This document shows, piece by piece, positions 15,934 to 22,056 of a DNA stretch of 64,000 nt (the first letter of the stretch is position 1; every line of letters begins with the position of its first letter). The DNA is from Actinomycetospora sp. NBRC 106375. Its GTDB lineage: Bacteria > Actinomycetota > Actinomycetes > Mycobacteriales > Pseudonocardiaceae. The position numbers and the translations under genes are program-made. Location of the stretch: contig NZ_BSTS01000003.1 in the NCBI RefSeq assembly GCF_030269665.1, forward strand, positions 248,001 to 312,000, read 5' to 3'. The notes under the pieces are model-generated. The model ran no database searches. It was given only the letters and a program-made list of their open reading frames with translations, and was not told where the DNA came from.

Positions 15934-17129
15934 GCACGTCCACCACGTCCCCGACGGCGGTCCGTCGCGGCGGCGCGCTGGCCGCATTCGCGGTCCTGCT
16001 GCTCGCGGCCAACCTGCGGCCGCCGGTCGTCGGTGTCGCGCCCCTGGTCGACCAGGCCCGCGAGGACCTCGGCGTCTCCAGCGGTGTCGCCGGGCTGCTG
16101 ACGAGCCTGCCGGTGCTCTGCTTCGGACTCCTGTCGCCGGTGGCGCCGCGGCTCGCGCGCCGGTGGGGCCTCGAGCGTCTGCTCGTCTCCGCCCTGCTCG
16201 TGCTCGGCGTGGGCATCGCGCTGCGGCTCGTCGACGCGCTCCTCGTCATCCTCGTCGGCAGCGTGCTGGTGGGGACCGCGATCGCCGTCGGCAACGTGTC
16301 GCTGCCGACCCTGGTCAAGCGCGACTTCCCGCACCGCACGGGCGCGATGACCGGCGCCTACTCGATGGTGCTCACCGGTGGGGGCGCCGTAGCCGCCGCC
16401 GTCACCGTCCCGCTGCAGCGCATCACCGGGCTCGACTGGCGCTGGACCCTCGGGCTGTGGGGGATCCTGACCGTCCTCACGCTGGTCGTGTGGCTGCCGC
16501 GGGCCCGTCGGCGCACGGTGCCGCCGCCTCCGCGGGAGGGTCCGCCGCTGTGGCGGGCGCTGGCCCGCGACCGCCTCGCCTGGCAGGTCACCCTGTTCAT
16601 GGGCCTGCAGTCGTTGCAGTTCTACGCGATCACGGCCTGGGTCCCGACGATCTTCGTCGACGCCGGCCGCGAGCCCACCGAGGCCGGGCTGCTCCTGTCA
16701 CTGGCCGGCTTCGTCGGGCTCTTCTTCTCCGCGATGGCGCCGTCCCTCGCGATGCGCCGCCCCTCCCAGGGCTGGCTGATCATGCTGACCTGCGCGTTCT
16801 ACGTGGTCGGTTACATCGGGCTGATCACCGCGCCCGGGTCGCTGGCCGTGCTCTGGATGATCGTGCTCGGCATCGCGCAGGGCTCGAACATCGCCCTCGG
16901 GCTCCTGCTGATCACCCTGCGCTCGCCCGACACCGAGCACACCGCCGAGCTGTCGGCCATGGCGCAGGGCGTGGGCTACACGCTCGCGTCGATCGGGCCG
17001 TTCGCGCTCGGCGCGCTGCACGACCTCAGCGGCGGGTGGACGGTGCCGCTCGTGGTGATGCTGGTGCTCGTCGTCCCGACCGTCCTGATGGGCGTGTACG
17101 CCGGGCGCGACCGCCACGTGCTCGGCTGA
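15930..17129 (+). CDS. MFS transporter, CynX/NimT family
   Basis: The 399-residue protein has about 12 hydrophobic helices with a basic loop (LPRARRRTVPPPPREG) in the middle. The early motif LLAANLRPPVVGVAPLVDQ is typical of the cyanate/nitroimidazole (CynX/NimT) MFS branch. FPHRTGAMTGAYSM in helix 4 also fits. It should export or import a small anionic or aromatic compound across the inner membrane. GTG 15930 overlaps the patatin stop. No cyanase is nearby, so cyanate is not implied. Confidence 0.85.
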   Translation: MSTSTTSPTAVRRGGALAAFAVLLLAANLRPPVVGVAPLVDQAREDLGVSSGVAGLLTSLPVLCFGLLSPVAPRLARRWGLERLLVSALLVLGVGIALRLVDALLVILVGSVLVGTAIAVGNVSLPTLVKRDFPHRTGAMTGAYSMVLTGGGAVAAAVTVPLQRITGLDWRWTLGLWGILTVLTLVVWLPRARRRTVPPPPREGPPLWRALARDRLAWQVTLFMGLQSLQFYAITAWVPTIFVDAGREPTEAGLLLSLAGFVGLFFSAMAPSLAMRRPSQGWLIMLTCAFYVVGYIGLITAPGSLAVLWMIVLGIAQGSNIALGLLLITLRSPDTEHTAELSAMAQGVGYTLASIGPFALGALHDLSGGWTVPLVVMLVLVVPTVLMGVYAGRDRHVLG

Positions 17130-17225
17130 GCGGCGGCGCCCTGATCGTCGAGGGCAGGCCCGGGCGACGTCTCCGAAATGATCTCTCGGAAGTGTCAGCA
17201 GCGTGGTCGCGCCCGGCAATCAGCT

Positions 17226-17285
17226 GATCAGGAGCACGTCATACACCTCGGCGGGTGCACGTCGGTGGATGAGGTGCTCGTGATC
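17226..17285. repeat. interspersed hairpin element, copy C (short form)
   Basis: The left arm GATCAGGAGCACGTCATACA (starting 17226) pairs with the right arm at 17264-17285 over 19 of 22 positions, with a 16-base loop containing GGGTGCAC. The GATCA-N-GAGC-C arm ends match copies A and B, but the AGCGAAC/AGTCCCCG lead is absent. Confidence 0.5.
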
Positions 17286-17370
17286 TCGACAGCGACGCGG
17301 TGTCCGCCCTGACCGGTAGCTGCGGGCTCCGCGGCGCCCGCGGGCCTCGAGCGGGGGGAGCGGCGGCGGT

Positions 17371-17413
17371 TACTGGCTGGTATCCCTCTCCTGGCGAGGG
17401 ATACCAGCCAGTA
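17371..17413. terminator. perfect hairpin downstream of the TetR gene
   Basis: An 18-bp perfect inverted repeat (TACTGGCTGGTATCCCTC and its complement) has a 7-base loop, 33 bases past the TetR stop. It is less GC-rich than most hairpins in this window. Confidence 0.75.
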
Positions 17414-17445
17414 GGCGTGCGCGGGCTCCCGACAGGCGGGCCAGG

Positions 17446-18186
17446 TCAGTCGACGAGCGCCGCGAGCCCGTCGAGCGTCCGGGCCAGCCCGAAGCGCCAG
17501 GCCCGGTCGGGATCGCGCGCGGAGCCCTGCGCCGCACCTGCTGCGGTCCCGACGCGGACGGCGCGGGGGTAGCGCTCGGGGTCGAGGACGCGGGTCAGTA
17601 CAGGCGCTCGCGCCGCCCACCAGGACCCGGTGTCGTCGCCGGCGGCGCCCTGCTCGACGAGCGCCGCGGCTCGGGTGACGTCGAGCAGGAAGGTCAGCGC
17701 GGCGTCCCGGTCGACGTCGTCGAGCCCGGCGAGCTCCGCGAGCTCGTCGAACGCGGCGAGCTCGTGCTCGTACTTGCCGGTCTCCCCGGGACCCAGCACC
17801 GGCCGTGAGGGATCGACCCGCGCCGCCCACGGGTGCCGGCGGTGGAGCGCGCGGTTCTCCTCGGCGACCGCGGTGAGGCGCTCCCGCCAGGGGCGGCCCG
17901 CCGTGTCGGCCCGGGGCATCGCGGCGTACGCGGCGTCGACGACGAGGTCCGCGAGCTCCTCGCGGCCCGGGACGTAGGTGTAGAGCGTCATCGGCGCGAC
18001 CCCGAGCTCCTTCGCCAGCGAGCGCACCGTCAGGGTCGTGAGCCCGTCGGGTCCTCCGGCGTCGGCGAGCGCGGTCGCGCGGGCGACGACGTCGTCGAGG
18101 TCGAGTCCCCGGCGCGGTCCGCGCGTCCCCGTGGGCTGATCGACGCGCCAGAGCAGGGCGAGCGTGCGAGCGGGGTCGTCGGTCAT
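17446..18186 (-). CDS. TetR-family transcriptional regulator
   Basis: The 246-residue protein has an N-terminal TetR helix-turn-helix (about 25-75: VVARATALADAGG, LTVRSLAKELGVAPMTLYTYVPGREELADLVVD) and an all-helical ligand-binding C-terminal part of the VanT/TetR_C type. It is divergent from the VOC gene, and a near-perfect 22-bp palindrome lies between them at 18210-18231, so it most likely represses both. ATG 18186 (MTDD) is used. ATG 18195, three codons upstream, is an alternative that sits almost on top of GGGAG. The ligand is unknown. Confidence 0.88.
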   Translation of the reverse strand: MTDDPARTLALLWRVDQPTGTRGPRRGLDLDDVVARATALADAGGPDGLTTLTVRSLAKELGVAPMTLYTYVPGREELADLVVDAAYAAMPRADTAGRPWRERLTAVAEENRALHRRHPWAARVDPSRPVLGPGETGKYEHELAAFDELAELAGLDDVDRDAALTFLLDVTRAAALVEQGAAGDDTGSWWAARAPVLTRVLDPERYPRAVRVGTAAGAAQGSARDPDRAWRFGLARTLDGLAALVD

Positions 18187-18209
18187 CGGCGGCATGCTCC
18201 CACGAATTC

Positions 18210-18231
18210 CTGTACAACGTACGATGTACAG
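18210..18231. promoter_or_regulatory. probable TetR operator
   Basis: The palindrome CTGTACA-N8-TGTACAG has the inner core CGTACG and is symmetric at 20 of 22 positions, with a further GCGTACAG half-site directly after it. It lies between the divergent TetR and VOC genes and covers the likely promoters of both. Confidence 0.75.
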
Positions 18232-18253
18232 CGTACAGAGAAACGAGGAGCTC

Positions 18254-18631
18254 ATGAAGATCACTGCCTCCGCGGTCTCGCTGAACGTCGCCGACTCCGA
18301 GGCGTCGGCCGCCTTCCTCGTCCGCCACTTCGGCTTCGCGCAGGCGATGGCCGCCGACGGGTTCGCCTCGCTCGCGCGCGACGACGCCGGGATGTCCGTC
18401 GTTTTCCTGCGCACCGGACTGGAGACCCTGCCCGCCGACCAGCGCGACGACCACGCCACGGGGCTGATCCTGGCGTTCGTCGTCGACGACCTCGAGGGCG
18501 AGCTCGCACGGCTCGAGGGCGAAGGCGTCGCGATCACCATGCCCCTGACCGTCGAGCCCTGGGGTGAGCGCGCGTTCCAGGTCCGCGATCCGAACGGGGT
18601 GATCGTGCAGCTCGTCGACTGGAACGGATGA
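18254..18631 (+). CDS. VOC/glyoxalase-like family protein
   Basis: The 125-residue protein is a single VOC-fold domain with the two paired beta-alpha-beta-beta-beta units (MKITASAVSLNVADSEASAAF and LILAFVVDDLEGELARLEGE) and the usual ending FQVRDPNGVIVQLVDW. Members are metal-dependent lyases or dioxygenases, or bind drugs without catalysis. The metal ligands cannot be assigned safely here. ATG 18254 follows GAGGAG by 3 bases. It is controlled by the divergent TetR gene, so a role in resistance or aromatic degradation is plausible but unproven. Confidence 0.88.
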   Translation: MKITASAVSLNVADSEASAAFLVRHFGFAQAMAADGFASLARDDAGMSVVFLRTGLETLPADQRDDHATGLILAFVVDDLEGELARLEGEGVAITMPLTVEPWGERAFQVRDPNGVIVQLVDWNG

Positions 18632-18638
18632 TGGACGT

Positions 18639-19127
18639 GTGGAGATCGTCCTGGCTGCCGTGCGCCCCGACTCGCCCGACGGGTTGACCGCCCTGCGCGC
18701 CTACGCAGGCGAGCTCGCCCGGCGCTGGCCGGAGAAGGCGCCGGAGCCGTCCTGGTCGGAGGACTTCCTCGCCGACGACCCGTTGGCTTTCGCTCCACCG
18801 CTGGGCGTCTTCGTCGTCGCGAAGCAGGGCGACCGGGTCGTCGGGTGCGCGGGTCTGCGCTTCGAGGGCGCCGATGTCCCCCCGGGGGCGGGCGAGATCA
18901 AGCGGATGTGGGTCGATCCCGGGACGCGGGGCCACGGCGTCGGGCGACGCCTGCTCGCCCATCTCACCGACCTCGCCCGCGAGACGGGCCTGCGCCGTCT
19001 GGTCCTCGACACCGCCGACGACCTGACCGAGGCGCGCGCGCTCTACGCCTCAGAGGGCTTCGTCGAGACGGAGCCGTACAACGCCAACCCGTACGCCCAC
19101 CACTGGTTCAGCCGCGACCTCTGGTGA
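18639..19127 (+). CDS. GNAT-family N-acetyltransferase
   Basis: The 162-residue protein has the GNAT fold with the acetyl-CoA pyrophosphate-binding motif EIKRMWVDPGTRGHGVGRRLL (motif A; R/Q-x-x-G-x-G/A as RGHGVG) and motif B ALYASEGFVETEPY. GTG 18639 starts 7 bases after the VOC stop, so the two may share an mRNA and the TetR operator. The acceptor substrate is unknown. Confidence 0.86.
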   Translation: MEIVLAAVRPDSPDGLTALRAYAGELARRWPEKAPEPSWSEDFLADDPLAFAPPLGVFVVAKQGDRVVGCAGLRFEGADVPPGAGEIKRMWVDPGTRGHGVGRRLLAHLTDLARETGLRRLVLDTADDLTEARALYASEGFVETEPYNANPYAHHWFSRDLW

Positions 19128-19208
19128 CGAGCGATCACGTCCGACCCCTGTCGTTCGGCCGAGTGAATGCCTACCGTTCGTGCAGGTGCTGGATCGGGGG
19201 GTGACCGG

Positions 19209-19613
19209 GTGCGATCCGAGGGCGACAAGCCCCAGGAGGTGCTCGACCTCCACGGACTGTCCGGTCGTGTCTTCGAGGCGCTGCGCGACGGGTTCGACGT
19301 CCCGGCGCGGTTCCCCCTCGCCCTGCACGACGTCGACCACGTCGTCGAGGGCGCATCCTCCGTGGAGGTCGCGGCGTACGCGATGCGCTACCTGCAGATC
19401 GTGCGGTACTACGCGGCGCCGAACCAACCGGTCGACACGGAGAGCCTGGTCGGCGTGCTGGTCCTGCTCAGCCCGGTGCTCGAGGATCTCGCCGCACGGT
19501 CGAGTGAGCACCGCGCGCTGTTGAACCTCGCCCGCGACCGTCTCTACGAGGCGGCGTGGTCGCTCGTCCGCGACACCGGCGGCCCGCCGAACGGGCTCTT
19601 CAGCGTGCGGTAG
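19209..19613 (+). CDS. hypothetical protein
   Basis: The 134-residue, mostly helical acidic protein (EGDKPQEVLDLHGLSGRVFE at the start, LSPVLEDLAARSSEHRALLN in the middle) matches no family I know. It has no signal peptide or membrane segment. GTG 19209 is chosen because a G-run (19196-19200) lies upstream; ATG 19167 is an in-frame alternative adding 14 residues. Its stop is 3 bases from the stop of the convergent ribbon-helix-helix gene. Confidence 0.6.
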   Translation: MRSEGDKPQEVLDLHGLSGRVFEALRDGFDVPARFPLALHDVDHVVEGASSVEVAAYAMRYLQIVRYYAAPNQPVDTESLVGVLVLLSPVLEDLAARSSEHRALLNLARDRLYEAAWSLVRDTGGPPNGLFSVR

Positions 19614-19616
19614 GGC

Positions 19617-19889
19617 TCAGCGGGTGTCGTCGTGGGACATCTCTCGCTGGTGCTCGAGTGCCTGGCGCCGCTCCTCGACGGTGAGCCGGCCTTTCTGGCT
19701 CCACTCGCGGTCGCCCTCGAGGACCGCCTCCGGCCCGGCGTCGTCGACGACCTTGCGCGCCAGGACGAGAGCCGCCTCGCGCACGAACGCCGACATCGTC
19801 TTCCCGGTGTAGTGCGCCACGGCTTCGAGGAGATAGCGCTCCTCCGGGCTCACGCGGAACGTCGCCGGCGACGAGTCGGCGGCCGCCAT
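19617..19889 (-). CDS. ribbon-helix-helix protein, TacA/DUF1778-like
   Basis: The 90-residue protein carries one ribbon-helix-helix unit: the strand PATFRVSP, then the helices EERYLLEAVAHYTGKTMSAFVREAAL-type spacing (residues 9-40), followed by a C-terminal helix rich in Arg/Glu. It resembles DUF1778/TacA antitoxins. No GNAT toxin adjoins it, so it is either an orphan antitoxin-like repressor or a free-standing regulator. An imperfect inverted repeat at 19918-19946, in its promoter region, could be its operator. Confidence 0.7.
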   Translation of the reverse strand: MAAADSSPATFRVSPEERYLLEAVAHYTGKTMSAFVREAALVLARKVVDDAGPEAVLEGDREWSQKGRLTVEERRQALEHQREMSHDDTR

Positions 19890-19917
19890 CAGTCGGTTCC
19901 CGGAGTGCGCATCGCCC

Positions 19918-19946
19918 GACTGTATTACGTAGCACAGACGACAGTC
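19918..19946. promoter_or_regulatory. possible operator of the ribbon-helix-helix gene
   Basis: GACTGT and ACAGTC flank a 17-base AT-richer core containing ATTACGTAG, 29-57 bases upstream of the ribbon-helix-helix start. Such proteins usually bind their own promoter. Only symmetry and location support this. Confidence 0.4.
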
Positions 19947-20006
19947 CAGGAAGGTCGGACGTCCGATGCAACAGCGTCTGATCAGGGCGTCTGCACTCAG
20001 GTGTAC

Positions 20007-20300
20007 TCAGGCGGGTTCGAGGGTCGACGGGGGAGCTGGCCGCGGGTCCAGGTCGGGGAGTCGCGCCCGCAGGCAGCTGAGCTGGTACGCCATCACCGTG
20101 CACCGCTGGTCGTCCGGTCCCAGCTCTTCCTGGCGTCCGAAGGCGCGCATGTTGGCGAGCATCGCCTCGACCCGGCGGCGGAGGTTGAACTCGACTCCCG
20201 CGGCTCTCTTCGCCCGCTCGAGCACGTCGCGCGGGCGCTGTGACCGCTGCTCGGGTGCTGTCGTGCCGGGTACGTCGTCGCCTGCTGGAACCGGTGCCAT
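20007..20300 (-). CDS. hypothetical protein
   Basis: The 97-residue basic protein has a central helical part (DVLERAKRAAGVEFNLRRRVEAMLANM) and a Pro-rich tail. No family is recognised. ATG 20300 has a strong GGGGGAGG 7 bases upstream, which is why it is preferred over the longer frame from 20345. It is divergent from the HTH-DUF397 pair and shares the 238-bp promoter region with it. Confidence 0.6.
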   Translation of the reverse strand: MAPVPAGDDVPGTTAPEQRSQRPRDVLERAKRAAGVEFNLRRRVEAMLANMRAFGRQEELGPDDQRCTVMAYQLSCLRARLPDLDPRPAPPSTLEPA

Positions 20301-20467
20301 GTGAGTGCCTCCCCCGCGAGGTGGTGCTGGTGCGTGCTCTCCCAACCGTCACTCGTCGTTCGTCGCCTGGGTGGGTCCGGCGTGTCGTGTCTGACCCGGT
20401 GCGACCGTCCGCTGACTCGACGCTAAGGTGCGCCGTCGCGGGAATCAACGTTTGAGCAAGGGTCTAT

Positions 20468-20482
20468 CGTGCAAGTTGCACG
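20468..20482. promoter_or_regulatory. candidate operator before the HTH-DUF397 pair
   Basis: CGTGCAAGTTGCACG is a perfect 7-bp inverted repeat around one base, 57 bases before the HTH start, in the divergent region 20301-20538. A further half TTGCA follows at 20492-20496. Autoregulation by the HTH protein is inferred only from position. Confidence 0.5.
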
Positions 20483-20538
20483 GCTGAATGCTTGCAGAAG
20501 TTGGGGCTTATGAGTCGGCCGGCGCGAGGGGGGGGTCG

Positions 20539-21417
20539 GTGGCCGAGCGCTCGTTCGGACCGGTCGTCGTCCGCCGTCGTCTGGGCTCCGAGCTGCGCCG
20601 CCTGCGCGACCGGGCCGGCATGAGCCTCGACCAGGTCGCCCGCGAGCTCGAGGTCTCGCCGAGCAAGATCAGTCGGCTCGAGAACGGCCAGTCGCCCGCC
20701 AAGGTCTGGGACGTCCGCAACCTGCTGACCCTCTACGGCGTCGAGGACGAGGACTACCGCCGCCGTGCGGAACGGTGGGTGAACGAGGGTAAGAGTCAGG
20801 GCTGGTGGCACCCGTACTCAGATGCCAGTCCCGCAGACCTGGATCATTACGTATCCCTTGAGGCGGAGGCGGCGGAGCTCCGCTCCTACTGTTCTCCCTA
20901 CCTGCACGGATTACTTCAGACGCGCGAGTACGCTGGCGCGCTCATCCGGGCGATGATGAGCGATCTCGATGACGCGGCCATTGAGGGTCTGATAACCGTG
21001 CGCATCGGTCGGCAGGCAATCCTTGACCAACCGGACCCGCCGGAACTGCACATCGTGGTCGACGAGTCGGTGCTTCAGCGACCTGTGGGTAGCGCCGCCC
21101 TCATGCGGGCCCAGTATGAGCACCTCGCTGATATGGCAACGCGTTTCGATGTCCGGGTTCGGTTGCTCGATGCTCCGCCCCACTCGGCGTTGCTCAGCCC
21201 GTTCACTGTGTTCCTGCCGCGCGAACGAGAGATCGATCCAACGGTCGTCAACCTCGAGAGCGCTTTCCACGACGCGTACTTCTACGATGCGGACGACGTG
21301 AATCCGTTCCTCGCATCCTTCAATGACCTCCAGCTGTCCTCGCTCTCCCCCGAAGAGAGCGCAGGTCTTCTCCGACGGTTGGCCGACCGTGCGGTACACA
21401 AGAGAGGTGACGTGTGA
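20539..21417 (+). CDS. helix-turn-helix regulator with DUF5753 domain
   Basis: The 292-residue protein has an N-terminal XRE-type HTH (about 15-70, LRRLRDRAGMSLDQVARELE then SPSKISRLENGQSPAKVWDV) and a C-terminal DUF5753 domain (LHGLLQTREYAGALIRAM; SPFTVFLPRE). This is the plan of the WhiJ/Scr1-like regulators of Streptomyces and relatives, usually paired with a DUF397 protein, as here. GTG 20539 is chosen because GAGGGGGGG lies just upstream; an ATG-less extension to 20488 is weaker. Base composition drops clearly after about 20820, so the HTH half and the DUF5753 half look different in origin. Confidence 0.9.
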   Translation: MAERSFGPVVVRRRLGSELRRLRDRAGMSLDQVARELEVSPSKISRLENGQSPAKVWDVRNLLTLYGVEDEDYRRRAERWVNEGKSQGWWHPYSDASPADLDHYVSLEAEAAELRSYCSPYLHGLLQTREYAGALIRAMMSDLDDAAIEGLITVRIGRQAILDQPDPPELHIVVDESVLQRPVGSAALMRAQYEHLADMATRFDVRVRLLDAPPHSALLSPFTVFLPREREIDPTVVNLESAFHDAYFYDADDVNPFLASFNDLQLSSLSPEESAGLLRRLADRAVHKRGDV

Positions 21418-21602
21418 CCGATTCTGCTCCCCGATTCCTTCGATCGTCTTTCTGCGGTCCGGGTAACTGTGTTGAGGTCGCGTTCAGCGAAGATCGCGTG
21501 CTCGTGCGGGACTCGAAGAATCCCGACGGCGGGCAACTCTCATTCACTCACACGGATTGGATGGTTCTCGTCGACTGGGTCAAGGAACGAGCAGATTTCT
21601 AG
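21414..21602 (+). CDS. DUF397 family protein
   Basis: The 62-residue protein shows the DUF397 pattern: RSSFCGPGNCVEVAF, VLVRDSKNPDGGQLSFT and W near the end. DUF397 proteins act as small partners, often antagonists, of the adjacent HTH regulator. GTG 21414 overlaps the HTH stop (GTGA), so the pair is translationally coupled. GC content is lower than in the flanks. Confidence 0.9.
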   Translation: MTDSAPRFLRSSFCGPGNCVEVAFSEDRVLVRDSKNPDGGQLSFTHTDWMVLVDWVKERADF

Positions 21603-21646
21603 CGGTCACGTGTCACTGACTCTCCCCAGTAGAATCGGGGACTGTC

Positions 21647-21946
21647 ATGATCTGGGCAATCATCGTCGTCGCTGTGGTCGGTCTCTTCTCCTTCTGTTAC
21701 GCGCTGTTCCTGGCCTTCGTCGGTTGGGTATACAAGCGTGATGGAGTAGACGCCGCCGAGCGGTTCTTCCCGATCTGTCCCTTCTGGTTCATCAGGAGGA
21801 TCGGAGCCGTCTCGGCCGAAGCATCGAGGTCGGCCGGCGAGTCGCAGACCGAGGGCGAGTCCGAGGGCGAGTCCGAGGTCGTCGAACCGTCCCGTGCGCT
21901 ACCGAGATGGCTGAGCGGTTGTTGGCCATTCAGAAAGAGGAAGTGA
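21647..21946 (+). CDS. small single-pass membrane protein
   Basis: The 99-residue protein begins with a transmembrane helix (IWAIIVVAVVGLFSFCYALF), then has a short amphipathic part with FFPICPFWFIRRIG and a tail of GES repeats (TEGESEGESE) ending in basic RKRK. It lies 44 bases after the DUF397 gene on the same strand and may belong to that operon. ATG 21647 has GGGGA 6 bases upstream. It has no recognised family and a low GC content for this genome, so horizontal acquisition is likely. Confidence 0.65.
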   Translation: MIWAIIVVAVVGLFSFCYALFLAFVGWVYKRDGVDAAERFFPICPFWFIRRIGAVSAEASRSAGESQTEGESEGESEVVEPSRALPRWLSGCWPFRKRK

Positions 21947-21982
21947 GACAGCCCGCGACAGCCGTGCAACGGCGGCCAGGCG

Positions 21983-22040
21983 CCGAGTGTGCGTCAGTCA
22001 TGGTGAACAGACCGAGTCGACCATGACGGCGCACACTCGG
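21983..22040. terminator. long hairpin between convergent genes
   Basis: Arms of 22 and 21 bases (CCGAGTGTGCG...GTCATGGT against 22020-22040) pair with one small bulge around a 15-base loop. It lies between the small membrane protein gene and the convergent prolyl oligopeptidase gene. Confidence 0.7.
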
Positions 22041-22056
22041 TGCCTGCGCAACGCCC

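Larger units (their letters stand above)
17130..17445. other. 316-bp gap between convergent genes, two hairpins
   Basis: No gene is seen. The gap lies between the 3' ends of the MFS and TetR genes and contains hairpin element C (17226-17285) and a perfect terminator-like hairpin (17371-17413). A weak inverted stretch (TCCGAAATGATCTCTCGGA) lies at 17172-17190. Confidence 0.6.

Noticed and set aside
19600-20448. 282-codon minus-strand frame
   Set aside because: It overlaps two better small genes in other frames, each with a good ribosome binding site or domain, and has low-complexity sequence.
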